In this document: positions 15,866 through 24,574 of the stretch, one piece after another
How the letters are laid out: each line of letters begins with the position of its first letter
Numbering within the stretch: position 1 is the first letter of the stretch
Assembly (NCBI RefSeq): GCF_000717185.1
Contig: NZ_JNYE01000015.1
Location: 46,134-110,133, forward strand
Source: Kitasatospora phosalacinea
GTDB taxonomy: Bacteria > Actinomycetota > Actinomycetes > Streptomycetales > Streptomycetaceae
DNA length: 64,000 bases
Reading direction: 5' to 3'
Notes under the pieces: generated by a model
What the model was told of the DNA's origin: nothing
Database searches by the model: none
What the model saw: only the letters and a program-made list of their open reading frames with translations
Made by a program: the position numbers and the translations under genes

Positions 15866-16525
15866 ATGTCGAAGCACGGGGCGCTGCGGGCGCTGGAGCG
15901 GCTGGCCTCCGGGCTGCCGGACGGCGCGGAGCTGTACCGGCTGCGCCCGGACGGGCGGGTGCTGCGCGCGGACCGCACCGGCGGGCGGGAGCTCGGCCCG
16001 CAGGACCCGGACAGCGGGCTGCTGCGCTTCATCGACGACCGGCAGTGGGCGCACTACTTCGTCGGGGACGCCGCGACCTCCCCGGAGCGCCCGTCGAACG
16101 CCACCTACAAGTTGGGCCTGGTCGCCCCGCACAGTGCGTTCACCCCGCACGCGCACGGCGGTGAGCACCTGGTGCTGGCGCTCGGCCCGGCCTCCTGCGG
16201 CCTGTACGACGCGCGGCGGCGCCGGGTGGTGGAGGTCCGACTCGCGCCGGGCACGCTGGTCCGGATCCCCGAGCTGATGCCGCACTCCTTCGGCAACCGG
16301 GGCGGCGACCGGCTGGCGATCCTGGCGGCGAACACCGGCTACGGCATCGACCACGAGGACTACGCGATCACCGCGGAGGCCGCCGAGCGGCGCGGCGAGC
16401 CCGAACTGGCCGCCGCGCTGCGGGAGGTGACGGCCGCCCGGCATCCGGGTACGGTCACCTTCCGGGAGCGGATCGCGCACCGGCTGCGCCTGGCGGCGGC
16501 CGCGCTGGAGGAGGGCGGCCGGTGA
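15866..16525 (+). CDS. Cupin domain protein
   Basis: A 219-residue single-cupin protein. The barrel contains FTPHAHGGEHLVLALG (His/Glu metal ligands, about residues 93-105) and GTLVRIPELMPHSFGN (His near 140). An N-terminal helix region (residues 1-60) and a C-terminal helical region (GERELAAALREVTAARHPGTVTFRERIAHRL) flank it. Cysteine dioxygenase-like and sugar-binding cupins share these features; the substrate is unknown. ATG at 15866 follows GAGGGGGA. A TAGCAT hexamer at 15830-15835 is a plausible -10. Confidence 0.75.
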   Translation: MSKHGALRALERLASGLPDGAELYRLRPDGRVLRADRTGGRELGPQDPDSGLLRFIDDRQWAHYFVGDAATSPERPSNATYKLGLVAPHSAFTPHAHGGEHLVLALGPASCGLYDARRRRVVEVRLAPGTLVRIPELMPHSFGNRGGDRLAILAANTGYGIDHEDYAITAEAAERRGEPELAAALREVTAARHPGTVTFRERIAHRLRLAAAALEEGGR

Positions 16526-16566
16526 GGCGTCCGGGGGGAGGGCGGCCGGTGAGGCGTCCGGGGGGA
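16513..16566. repeat. 27-bp direct duplication covering the cupin stop codon
   Basis: Two tandem copies with period 27 (16513-16539 and 16540-16566). The first copy carries the cupin TGA, so the second is a non-coding duplicate of the gene end. Confidence 0.85.
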
Positions 16567-16750
16567 GGCGCGGAGGTCCGGCCGGGCCGGTGCAACGCCC
16601 CGGCTCCCGTACGCGTCTGACGGGGTGTCCGGCTGCTCCCCCGCTCCCCGTCCCGTTCCCCGCCGCGCCCCTCGCACCGCTCCCCGCCCCGTTCCCTTCC
16701 CCCGTCAGCTTCCCCGACCGAGGACGCCCGTCGACCTGGGAGGACGCCCG

Positions 16751-17911
16751 ATGATCTGCCCGCACTGCCGCCTCAACCGCCGACAGCGGGAGCGTGGCAA
16801 CCACACCTGTTCGCACTGCCGGAAGGTGTTCGCGCTCGACCCGAAGGTCGATCCGGGGCGCCTGCACGACCTGAAGTTCCGCGAGCTGGTGGCGAAGTCC
16901 GCCCCCGGCGGGCTGCGGATCACCGTCGAGCAGCTGTACTGGACCAACGAGCGCCGCCTGTACCGTTTCCCGACCGGGCTGCAGCGGCGCGGCAGCACGG
17001 TGACCGGGGTGGTGCTGGCGGTGGCCACGCTCTTCGTCGCCGCGCTGTCCGTCGCCATCGGCGGCCTCGCCTGCCTGCTGCTCGATCCGCTCGCGCTGCT
17101 CTGCGGCGTGCAGTCCTACCGGCAGTTCCGGAACTCCGGCCGCTACCACCCGCCACAGCCGTTCCGGCACTGGATCCGGCTCCCCGACTTCGAGCGACGG
17201 GTGGTGGCCCGCTGGCGCCAGGTGTACGGGGCGCTGCCGGACGGGGTGGTGGACGGCGGCCCGTCCGCGGCCGCCTTCGCCCGGCCGAAGGACCCCCGGG
17301 TCGTGGTGCTGTGCGAACTGCCGGGCGTGGTCGCGTTCCTGCGCGCCAACGGCTTCGCCGAGCGCCACCGGGCGCTGCTGCTGCAGCAGCCGGACCAGAT
17401 CCCGCCCGGGCTGCCCGTGGTGCTGGTGCGCGACCTGTCGCTGGACGCGCTGGTCCGGGCGGTGGAGCTGCGCGCGAGGTTCGCGGGCCACCGGGTGGTG
17501 GACTGCGGGCTGCTGCCGCGCTCCGTCGAGCTGCCCGCGCGGATGGTCCGGCTGCGCGACACGAGCAGGTTGTGGCAGGAGCCGTCCGCGGCCCTGGCCG
17601 CCTCCCCGGCGTGGCGGCGCCTGCCGGAGCAGGAGCGGGAGTGGCTGTGCGGCGGCTGGTCCTCGCCGCTGATCGCCCTGCCGCCGGTGAAGCTGATGAA
17701 CATGCTGGACAAGGCCGTCGGACGGGCCCTGGCCGCCCCGCCCGTCGCACCCCCCGTCGCGCTGACGAAGGCGGGGGCCGAGCCCGAGAGCGCGGCCGAG
17801 ACCCGGCGGCGGGCCGAGCGGATCGGCTTCCTCACCTGGCCGCAGGCCGTCCCCGCCCCGCGCGCCGCCTCCGACGCCCCGGCTCCCCACCTGAAGGACG
17901 GCGGTCGATGA
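16751..17911 (+). CDS. Zinc-ribbon membrane protein, first gene of an unassigned five-gene operon
   Basis: A 386-residue protein I cannot assign to a named family. Residues 1-25 form a four-Cys zinc ribbon (C3xxC6 and C20xxC23). A winged-helix-like segment ITVEQLYWTNERRLYRF follows at about 57-73. Hydrophobic segments lie at about 90-110 and 111-123. A C-terminal domain (about 165-330) with VVVLCELPGVVAFLRANGF and LPVVLVRDLSLDALVRAVELRARF parallels the next gene's product. The tail ends RIGFLTWPQAV. GGAGG is 8 nt before the ATG. Its stop overlaps the next start (ATGA), implying coupled translation. Confidence 0.6.
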   Translation: MICPHCRLNRRQRERGNHTCSHCRKVFALDPKVDPGRLHDLKFRELVAKSAPGGLRITVEQLYWTNERRLYRFPTGLQRRGSTVTGVVLAVATLFVAALSVAIGGLACLLLDPLALLCGVQSYRQFRNSGRYHPPQPFRHWIRLPDFERRVVARWRQVYGALPDGVVDGGPSAAAFARPKDPRVVVLCELPGVVAFLRANGFAERHRALLLQQPDQIPPGLPVVLVRDLSLDALVRAVELRARFAGHRVVDCGLLPRSVELPARMVRLRDTSRLWQEPSAALAASPAWRRLPEQEREWLCGGWSSPLIALPPVKLMNMLDKAVGRALAAPPVAPPVALTKAGAEPESAAETRRRAERIGFLTWPQAVPAPRAASDAPAPHLKDGGR

Positions 17912-18723
17912 TCCCGGTACCCGAGCGGCTGCTCGAACTGGCCCTGCGGCGGGCTGCCGAACGCTGCGCCCGGCCCGGGCAACTCGCCTTCACCGCACGG
18001 CAGTTGTACTACGAGACGGATCGAGTGCTGTTCCCGCTGCACCGCGGTCCGCACCGGCTGCGGTACACCACCCGGGCGCTGCTGTCCGAGGCCCGGTTCG
18101 CGGCCGCGCTCGCCCGGCGCCCCGAGCTGGGCGTCCTGCCGGACGCGCCGGCCGCGCCGTTGCACCGGCCGGGGCCGGAGGGTGACCTGTACGACTACGC
18201 CTTCCCCCGGCTGCTGGTCTGCCAGGATCCGGGGATCGCCGGCATGCTGCGGGCCAACCGGCTGCACCTGGAGGGGGCCTGCCCGGTCCTGACCCCCGAG
18301 CGGCTACCGCTGGACGGGCGGCTGCTGGCCGCGATGGGGCGGGCCGACGGGGCGGTGGTGCACGTGCTGCACGACGCCTCCCCGGCGGGGCTGGCGCTGT
18401 TCCTGCGGGTGCGCGAGCACGCCGGGCCGCGGCTGCGGGTGCGTACCGCGGGGCTGTTGCCGCGGCACGCCGCCGCCCTGCACCTGGCTGCGCTGTCCGG
18501 CCACCCCCGGTGTCCGGTCGAGGAGTTGCCCGCGGAGCTGCCCGCCGCCGAGCGGGCCTGGCTGGCGGGCGGCCGGGTCGCCGAACTGGCCGCCGTCCGC
18601 CCGGCCCGGCTGCTGCGGGCGGTGCTGCGCACCGTCCGCGGCGGCGGTTTCGCCCCGCCCGCCCGTCCGGCCGCGCCCACCCGGGCCCGGGACACCGGTT
18701 TCCTGACCTGGCCGACGCCCTGA
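17908..18723 (+). CDS. Spo11/TOPRIM-resembling protein paralogous to the upstream gene
   Basis: A 271-residue soluble protein, clearly related to the C-terminal part of the preceding gene product but without zinc ribbon or membrane segments. FTARQLYYETDRVLFPL (residues 27-43) resembles the winged-helix opening of Spo11/TopoVI-A-type proteins. LLVCQDPGIAGMLRANRLHLEG and VVHVLHDASPAGLALFLRVREHAG look like degenerate versions of the two TOPRIM acidic motifs, with Gln replacing the usual Glu. The tail GFLTWPTP matches the upstream paralogue. Catalytic activity is therefore doubtful. The assignment is my inference from motif layout. Confidence 0.5.
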   Translation: MIPVPERLLELALRRAAERCARPGQLAFTARQLYYETDRVLFPLHRGPHRLRYTTRALLSEARFAAALARRPELGVLPDAPAAPLHRPGPEGDLYDYAFPRLLVCQDPGIAGMLRANRLHLEGACPVLTPERLPLDGRLLAAMGRADGAVVHVLHDASPAGLALFLRVREHAGPRLRVRTAGLLPRHAAALHLAALSGHPRCPVEELPAELPAAERAWLAGGRVAELAAVRPARLLRAVLRTVRGGGFAPPARPAAPTRARDTGFLTWPTP

Positions 18724-18742
18724 CCCCGCGAGGACGAGGACG

Positions 18743-19330
18743 ATGACGCAGCCACCCGAAATCACCTACAGCGACGAGCTGTTGGCCGACGGCACGGTGC
18801 ACCGCCGGTACTCCGACGGCCGCAGCGAATGGCGCAGCCGCGGCGGCGACGGCCGGATCCACTGGCGCGACGACCGGGGCGGCTCCGGCACCGACGAACG
18901 GCTGGGCCGCGACCTGGTCAAGCGCGTCCACGCGGACGGCCGGGTCGGCTACGGCCGCGACATCGGCTACGGCCGCACGGTGTGGGGGCAGGGCCAGTAC
19001 GTGCTGGTCAACCGCAGTTCGTTCCCGGGCCGGGTCGGCGTGGTGCTCGGCGCCCTCGGCCTGGGCGCGGGCGTCGCCGCCGTGCAGTACGCGCCCGAGC
19101 TCCTCTCCGACGACGAGGAGGAGGAACTGCGCCGCCAGGCGGCCGAACGCGCCCGCTCCGGGGGCGACGGCGGCGGGGACGGCGGCAGCGGCGGGGACGG
19201 CGACTTCGACGACGGGGACGACCGTCGCCCTGATGACGGGTTCGACGCGGACGGGTTCGGGAGTGCCGGGGACGGCGCCGACGGCGGCGACCCGGTGGAC
19301 GACGGCTGGGACGGGGACGACTTTGGCTGA
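18743..19330 (+). CDS. Protein with long Asp/Gly-rich C-terminal tail
   Basis: A 195-residue protein of unknown family. The N-terminal 80 residues hold repeated strand-turn units (DGTVHRRYSDGRSEWRSRGGDGRIHWRD and DGRVGYGRDIGYGRTVWGQG). A hydrophobic segment (about 94-113, RVGVVLGALGLGAGVAAVQY) comes next, then an acidic helix, and finally about 60 residues that are mostly Asp and Gly (ending DDGWDGDDFG). GAGGACGAGGACG precedes the ATG. Its end overlaps the asparagine-synthetase-like start by 8 nt. The tail could bind Ca2+ or serve as a substrate of the neighbouring ligase. Confidence 0.6.
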   Translation: MTQPPEITYSDELLADGTVHRRYSDGRSEWRSRGGDGRIHWRDDRGGSGTDERLGRDLVKRVHADGRVGYGRDIGYGRTVWGQGQYVLVNRSSFPGRVGVVLGALGLGAGVAAVQYAPELLSDDEEEELRRQAAERARSGGDGGGDGGSGGDGDFDDGDDRRPDDGFDADGFGSAGDGADGGDPVDDGWDGDDFG

Positions 19331-21134
19331 GCTGCGCCAGGAGACGACGACCCGCGCCGCCGCCGCGTCCGGCCGCGCGGCCCCGCGCCGTCCGGCCCGC
19401 TACGCGGTCAGTTCGCTGCCCGCCCCGGCCCGCACGCCCGAACCCGGCCTGGTGGCCGGGCCGTTCGAGGCGGCGGGGCGGCGGCTGTCGGCGGCGCTGC
19501 TGGCCGGGGTGCCGGGCTGCGCGGACGGGCCGTTCACGGTGGACGGGCGCACCGCGGTCGGCGAGGTGACGCTGCACAACCGGGACGAGCTGCTGGCCGC
19601 GCTGTCCGCCGCCGGGCGCCCGGCCGAACCGTCCTGCCCGGACGGCGAGTTGCTGCTGCGCTGCTGGCTGGCGCTGGGCGCGGACGGGCTGCGGGCCGCG
19701 GACGGGATGTTCACCCTGGCGGTGCTGGACGGGCCGGACGTGGTGCTGGTGCGCGACCACGTCGGTGCCCGCACCGCGTTCCACTGCCGGACGGCCGACG
19801 GCGGCTGGGCGGCGTCCAGTTCGCTGCGGGCGCTGCGGACCAGGCCGGACGTGGACACCGGGCTGGACCTGGCGGCGGTGCGCTCCTTCCTGACCTTCGC
19901 CTACCTGCCGGGCGAGGAGACCCTGCTGCGCGGCGTCCACGAGCTGCTGCCCGGCCGGGTCACCCGGCTGCGGCCGGACGGGCGGGTGGACGTCGAGGTG
20001 TTCTGGGAGCCGCGGGCCGGGGCGGCGGAGGGCAGTCTGACGGCTCGTCAGCATGCCGAGGGTCTGCGGGAGTTGCTGGAGCGGGCGGTGGCGCGGCGGC
20101 TGCCGGAGGGCGGCCGGGAGGTGGCGGTGCTGCTGTCCGGCGGGGTGGACAGCTCGCTGGTGACGGCGCTGGCCGCCCGCCTGCACGGGGGGACGGTGCG
20201 CACCTACTCGATCAGTTTCGGTGCCGAACTGCCCAACGAGCTGGGCTACTCGGGGCTGGTGGCGGCGCACTGCGGGACGGCGCACCGGGTGCTGACGGTG
20301 CCCGGGGAGCAGGTCGCGGCGCGGCTGGCCGACACCGTGGCGCTGCTGGACAGCCCGGTCGGGGACCCGCTGACGGTGCCGAACCTGATGCTCGCGGAGG
20401 CGGTGGCGGGCGACGGGATCGCGGTGTCGCTGAACGGCGAGGGCGGCGACCCGGTGTTCGGCGGGCCGAAGAACCTGCCGATGCTGGTGTTCGAGCTGAT
20501 GCGGGAGGACGGTTCGGCGCGGGCCCGGGCGGACGCCTACCTGCACACGTACCGCAAGTGCTGGGAGGACCTGCCGGTGCTGCTCACCGGGGAGGCGCTG
20601 GCCGCCCTGGAGGCGGCCCCGCACCCGCGGCGACACGTCGAACCGTACCTGGACGACCGGCGGATGCCGTCCCTGCTCGACCAGTTGCTGCACTGCAACC
20701 TGCGGACCAAGGGCGCGCACCACATCCTGACCAAGGTGGAGCGGCTGACCGCCTCGCAGGGCGTGCAGGGGCGCTCGCCGCTGTTCGACCGGCGGGTGGT
20801 CGACCACGCGTTCGCCACCCCGCCCGCGCTCAAGCTGCGCGGCACGGAGGAGAAGTGGATCCTCAAGGAGGCGGTGCGCGACCTGCTGCCCGACACCGTC
20901 ACCTACCGGCCCAAGAGCGGCATGCGGGTGCCGGTGCAGCAGTGGCTGCGCGGCCCGCTCAGCGAACTGGCCACCGACCTGCTGCTGGGCCCGACCGCCC
21001 GGGCCCGCGGCCTGTTCCGGGCCGACACGGTGGAGACCTGGATGCGCGGCGGCGGCCTGCTGCTGCCCCGGCAGGGCGGCAAGCTGTGGCTGCTGCTCAC
21101 CCTCGAACTGTGGCTGCGCGCCTACGACCTGTGA
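19323..21134 (+). CDS. Asparagine synthetase-like ATP-dependent amide ligase
   Basis: A 603-residue AsnB-type protein. The ATP-pyrophosphatase P-loop is LLSGGVDSSL (S272-S277). LNGEGGDPVFGG, SPLFDRRVVDHAF and VTYRPKSGMRVPVQQWLRG follow as in AsnB. The N-terminal half has the glutaminase-like fold (GMFTLAVLDGPDVVLVRDHVGART) but no Cys near the N-terminus, so glutamine hydrolysis is unlikely and ammonia or an amine is a more probable nucleophile. The start is TTG at 19323, within the end of the preceding gene. It is translationally linked to the Asp-rich protein and followed 13 nt later by an aldehyde dehydrogenase. Confidence 0.75.
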   Translation: MAELRQETTTRAAAASGRAAPRRPARYAVSSLPAPARTPEPGLVAGPFEAAGRRLSAALLAGVPGCADGPFTVDGRTAVGEVTLHNRDELLAALSAAGRPAEPSCPDGELLLRCWLALGADGLRAADGMFTLAVLDGPDVVLVRDHVGARTAFHCRTADGGWAASSSLRALRTRPDVDTGLDLAAVRSFLTFAYLPGEETLLRGVHELLPGRVTRLRPDGRVDVEVFWEPRAGAAEGSLTARQHAEGLRELLERAVARRLPEGGREVAVLLSGGVDSSLVTALAARLHGGTVRTYSISFGAELPNELGYSGLVAAHCGTAHRVLTVPGEQVAARLADTVALLDSPVGDPLTVPNLMLAEAVAGDGIAVSLNGEGGDPVFGGPKNLPMLVFELMREDGSARARADAYLHTYRKCWEDLPVLLTGEALAALEAAPHPRRHVEPYLDDRRMPSLLDQLLHCNLRTKGAHHILTKVERLTASQGVQGRSPLFDRRVVDHAFATPPALKLRGTEEKWILKEAVRDLLPDTVTYRPKSGMRVPVQQWLRGPLSELATDLLLGPTARARGLFRADTVETWMRGGGLLLPRQGGKLWLLLTLELWLRAYDL

Positions 21135-21147
21135 CGGAGGACTGCTG

Positions 21148-22491
21148 ATGGAACTGATCGACCCCCGCACCGGCGGGGTCCGCGGCACCCAACGACCCGG
21201 CCGGGGCGGTGAGGTGGCGGCCGCGGTGGCCACCGCCCGCTCCGCCCGGGCGGATTGGGCCGCGCTGACGCCGCGGGAGCGGCAGCGGCGGCTGACCGCG
21301 CTGGCGGAGCTGATCGAGCGGCACGCGGACGCGTACGTGGCGGCCGAGTGCGCGGGCACCGGGAAACCGTCCGCGGAGGCTTCGGGCGAAGTCGCCGAGG
21401 TGGCCGACCTGTTCCGGTTCTACGGCGGGGCGGTGCGGGCCGCGACGGCGCCCGCCGCCGGTGACTACCTGGCCGGGCACCAGAGTTGGGTGCGCTGGGA
21501 GCCGGTCGGTGTGGTGGCGGCCGTGGTGCCCTGGAACTACCCGCTGCTGATGGCGGGTTGGCGCTGCGCGCCCGCGCTCGCCGCGGGCAACCCGGTGGTC
21601 CTCAAGCCCGCCGAGACCACCCCCGACAGTGCCCTGCTGCTCGCCGAGCACGCCGAACAGGCCCTCGGCCCGGGCGTGTTGACCGCGCTGCCGGGCGACC
21701 GGGAGACCGGCCGCCTGCTGGTCGGAGCGGGCTGCGACCTGATCGCCTTCACCGGCAGCCCGGCGGGCGGCGCGGACGTCGCCGCCCGCGCCGGGCTGAC
21801 CCCCGTCAGCCTCGAACTCGGTGGCAACAGCCCGGTGCTGGTGCTGCCGGACGCCCCCGCCGACACCTGGCGGCAGCTCGCCGCCGCCTGCACGTACAAC
21901 GCCGGGCAGAGCTGTGCGGCGCCCGCCCGGGTGATCGTGCCGGGGCCCGGGTACGAGCGGGCGGTGGCGGCGCTGGCCGCGGCGATGGCCGAGCGGCACT
22001 CCGGACGGGACTTCGGCCCGCTCAACAACCCCGACCAGGCGGCCCGTTACGACCGGATCCTGGCCGCCTCCGGCGCGAAGGCCGTGCACACCGCGCCCGG
22101 CCGCGACGACGGGCTGTGGCGGCCCGCGACCGTGCTGGCCGACCTGCCCGACGACGACCCGGCCGTGGTCGAGGAGGTGTTCGGCCCGCTGCTGACCGTC
22201 CAGCACGCCGAGACCCTCGACGCGGCCGTGGCGCTCGCCGAGTCCGTCCCGCAGGCCCTGGCCGCCTCCGTCTGGACCACCGACCTGTCCACCGGCCTCG
22301 CCCTCACCGACCGCCTCTCGGCCGGCGAGGTCTGGCTCAACTGCCACCTCGCCCAGTCCGCCGAACTCCCGCACAGCGGCCGCCGCTCCTCGGGCGCGGG
22401 CACCGACCTGTCGGTGCTGGCCCTGCGCGAGTACCAGCGCGCGAAGACGGTCACGGCCCGGCTGCTCCGATCCGCCCCCCGAGGGGGTTGA
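21148..22491 (+). CDS. Aldehyde dehydrogenase, last gene of the five-gene operon
   Basis: A 447-residue aldehyde dehydrogenase. VPWNYPLLMAGWRCAPAL and NPVVLKPAETTP form the cofactor channel, SLELGGNSPV holds the general base (E223), and YNAGQSCAAPARV holds the nucleophile (C256). It resembles gamma-aminobutyraldehyde or betaine aldehyde dehydrogenases but is shorter than usual (about 475-490). GGAGGA is 8 nt before the ATG. Placement suggests it supplies a carboxylate that the upstream ATP-dependent ligase could activate, but that link is inference. Confidence 0.8.
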   Translation: MELIDPRTGGVRGTQRPGRGGEVAAAVATARSARADWAALTPRERQRRLTALAELIERHADAYVAAECAGTGKPSAEASGEVAEVADLFRFYGGAVRAATAPAAGDYLAGHQSWVRWEPVGVVAAVVPWNYPLLMAGWRCAPALAAGNPVVLKPAETTPDSALLLAEHAEQALGPGVLTALPGDRETGRLLVGAGCDLIAFTGSPAGGADVAARAGLTPVSLELGGNSPVLVLPDAPADTWRQLAAACTYNAGQSCAAPARVIVPGPGYERAVAALAAAMAERHSGRDFGPLNNPDQAARYDRILAASGAKAVHTAPGRDDGLWRPATVLADLPDDDPAVVEEVFGPLLTVQHAETLDAAVALAESVPQALAASVWTTDLSTGLALTDRLSAGEVWLNCHLAQSAELPHSGRRSSGAGTDLSVLALREYQRAKTVTARLLRSAPRGG

Positions 22492-22568
22492 GGGCTTGAC
22501 GGGGTTCTACGGGCGGGCGGCGGCGGGCGGGTGCGCGGTGGTCAAGGCGCTCTGGGGGTGAGGGCCCG

Positions 22569-23057
22569 TCAGGCCAGGGGCTTGCGCATCAGGGTGCAGA
22601 CCGTCTCGTAGCGGCGGAGGGTGCCGTCCTCGTCCTCGACGTCCCAGGCGTCGGGGGCGTGGCCGAAGGGGCGGTAGCCGAGGCGTTCGTAGAGGGCGCG
22701 GGCGCGGGGGTTGGAGTCCTCCACGCCGAGTTCGGCGGTGGTGAGGCCGCGGGTGGTGATGCGTTGTTCGGCGGCGCGGATCAGCAGGGTGCCGATGCCG
22801 CAGGACCGGAGGGCCGGGTGGACGCCGAGTTGCCAGAGCGTGCCCGCGCCGGGGGCGGCGGTGTAGTCGACGCCGCCGACCGCGACGGGGAGGCCGACCG
22901 GGGTGCAGACCGCGAGGTAGTCGACCTCGCCGGCCTCGGCGCGGCGGATCTGGTGGACGAGTTCGCGCACGTGCTTGGGGGAGCCGGCCCAGCCGCAGGA
23001 GGGGAGGTCGGCCTCGGTGAGGTCGCGCACCGAGAGGTGCAGCCTGACTTCGTCCAT
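22569..23057 (-). CDS. GNAT family N-acetyltransferase
   Basis: A 162-residue Acetyltransf_1 protein. The acetyl-CoA pyrophosphate loop lies in LGVHPALRSCGIGTLLIRAAEQ, with Cys in place of one of the usual Arg/Gly positions (Q/RxxGxG/A). The C-terminal block is AELGVEDSNPRARALYERLGYRPFG. It is convergent with the aldehyde dehydrogenase operon. Upstream lies a small inverted repeat. Substrate unknown. Confidence 0.8.
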   Translation of the reverse strand: MDEVRLHLSVRDLTEADLPSCGWAGSPKHVRELVHQIRRAEAGEVDYLAVCTPVGLPVAVGGVDYTAAPGAGTLWQLGVHPALRSCGIGTLLIRAAEQRITTRGLTTAELGVEDSNPRARALYERLGYRPFGHAPDAWDVEDEDGTLRRYETVCTLMRKPLA

Positions 23058-23097
23058 CCTCGCCCTCCAGGTTCGCGGCCGCGGCCGGCTCCCATTG

Positions 23098-23120
23098 CAA
23101 CAGGTGAACTCCCCCTGTTG
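23098..23120. promoter_or_regulatory. CAACAGG/CCTGTTG inverted repeat
   Basis: Seven-bp arms (23098-23104, 23114-23120) with a 9-nt centre, in the 74-bp gap between the M20 peptidase stop and the GNAT start. Placed to act as an operator or promoter-overlapping site for the GNAT gene. Confidence 0.45.
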
Positions 23121-23131
23121 TCCAAGGTGTT

Positions 23132-24502
23132 TCAGGAGTCTTCGGCCGGGAGCAGGCGGCCGTTCAGGTGGTCGACGGCGAGGTGGGCGTGCAGGCGGAC
23201 GCCGACCGGGAGGGTGTCGTCGTCGAGGTAGAAGTGCGGGTTGTGGTTGGGGACGAGGCCGCGGCCGCCGGGGGTGGGGACGGGGTTGCCCGCGGCGTCG
23301 AGTTCGGTGTCCTGGGCGCCGAGCATGACGTACAGGCCGCCGTAGGCGTTGACGAACTCGGAGACGTCGTCGTAGCCGAGGGTGGCGGAGGTCTCCAGGA
23401 CGCGGTCCGCGCCGACCACCCGGCGCAGGGTGGGCAGGGCGGCGTCCAGCCACTCCCGGCGGTTGTCGACGGCGGGGACGTCCTGGAGGTGTTCGACGGT
23501 GGCGGTGCAGCCGTACGCCTCGGCGGTGCGTTCGGCGAGGCGGGCCAGGCGCTGCTGGACGTCGGCCATGTCGGACTCGACGGCGCAGCGGACGGTGCCC
23601 CAGAGGGTGACGTGCTCGCCGATGATGTTGAAGCGGCCGACGTCCTCGACGTGGCCGATGGTGACGGTGACGGGGTGGTAGGCGTCGAGCTGGCGGTAGA
23701 GCTGGCCGATGCCGGTGACGATCGCGGCGGCGGGCGGCATCGGGTCGACGCCCTGCCAGGGGGTGGAGCCGTGCACCTGGCGGCCGGTCACGGTGATCTT
23801 GACCAGGCAGGAGGCGGCGTACTGGTTCCCGACCCGGTGGCCGACGTGGCCCTTGGGGTGCGGGGTGAGGTGCATGCCGAACACCATGGTGGGTTCGGGG
23901 TCGGCGAGGGCGCCCTCGGCGAGCATCCGGCGGGCCCCGCCGGTCTCGCCGACCGGCGGGCCCTCCTCGGCCGGTTGGAACACGAACAGCACCGTGCCGG
24001 GCAGCCGTTCGCGCACCCCGGCGAGGACGGTGGCGGCGCCGAGCAGCATCGCGGTGTGGCCGTCGTGGCCGCAGGCGTGCGAGACCGGGAACGGGCCGCC
24101 CGGGTAGTCGCGGTCGACGGCCGAGGAGGCGAAGCCGGTGCCGCACAGGTCGACCACCGGCAGCGCGTCGGTATCGGCCCGCAGCGCCACCACCCGCTCA
24201 CCGCCCCGGCCGCCGCTCCGGCCCCTGCTCCGGCCGCCGCTCCGCCCGCCGCGCAGCACCCCGACCACGCCGTGCCCGGCGATGCCGGTGCGGACCTCGT
24301 CCAGGCCGAGCGAGGTCAGGTGGTCGGCGATCAGGGTGGCGGTGGCGCTCTCCCGGTTGGACAGTTCGGGGTGGCGGTGCAGGTGCCGGCGCCAGGCGAT
24401 CACCTGCTCGGCGACGGCCGCGCTGCGGCGGTCCAGCTCGGCGTACAACTCGCTGTACGACTCGGCGGACGGTTCTGCGGACGGGTCGACGGTCTCTGCC
24501 AC
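23132..24502 (-). CDS. M20 family amidohydrolase/carboxypeptidase
   Basis: A 456-residue metallopeptidase of the M20D/amidohydrolase group (IAA-amino acid hydrolase, aminobenzoyl-glutamate or N-acyl amino acid amidohydrolase type). Metal ligands are visible in ALRADTDALPV, SHACGHDGHTAMLLGAA, VFQPAEEGPPVGETGGARRM and MHLTPHPKGHVG, and the C-terminal His in NHNPHFYLDD. An Arg/Gly/Ser-rich insertion (GGRSGGRSRGRSGGRGGE, about residues 86-103) replaces a short turn before the first metal motif. GTG at 24502 follows GGAGGAG. Confidence 0.85.
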   Translation of the reverse strand: MAETVDPSAEPSAESYSELYAELDRRSAAVAEQVIAWRRHLHRHPELSNRESATATLIADHLTSLGLDEVRTGIAGHGVVGVLRGGRSGGRSRGRSGGRGGERVVALRADTDALPVVDLCGTGFASSAVDRDYPGGPFPVSHACGHDGHTAMLLGAATVLAGVRERLPGTVLFVFQPAEEGPPVGETGGARRMLAEGALADPEPTMVFGMHLTPHPKGHVGHRVGNQYAASCLVKITVTGRQVHGSTPWQGVDPMPPAAAIVTGIGQLYRQLDAYHPVTVTIGHVEDVGRFNIIGEHVTLWGTVRCAVESDMADVQQRLARLAERTAEAYGCTATVEHLQDVPAVDNRREWLDAALPTLRRVVGADRVLETSATLGYDDVSEFVNAYGGLYVMLGAQDTELDAAGNPVPTPGGRGLVPNHNPHFYLDDDTLPVGVRLHAHLAVDHLNGRLLPAEDS

Positions 24503-24574
24503 GGGTCTCCTCCGGTCGGTGTCCCCCCGTTGCGGCCCCGGTCGAGCGTACGACGCGGACCGCCCGGCGGGGCG

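Noticed and set aside
19008..21359. A 783-codon minus-strand frame opposite the asparagine-synthetase-like gene
   Set aside because: Shadow of the plus-strand enzyme, which has clear motifs.
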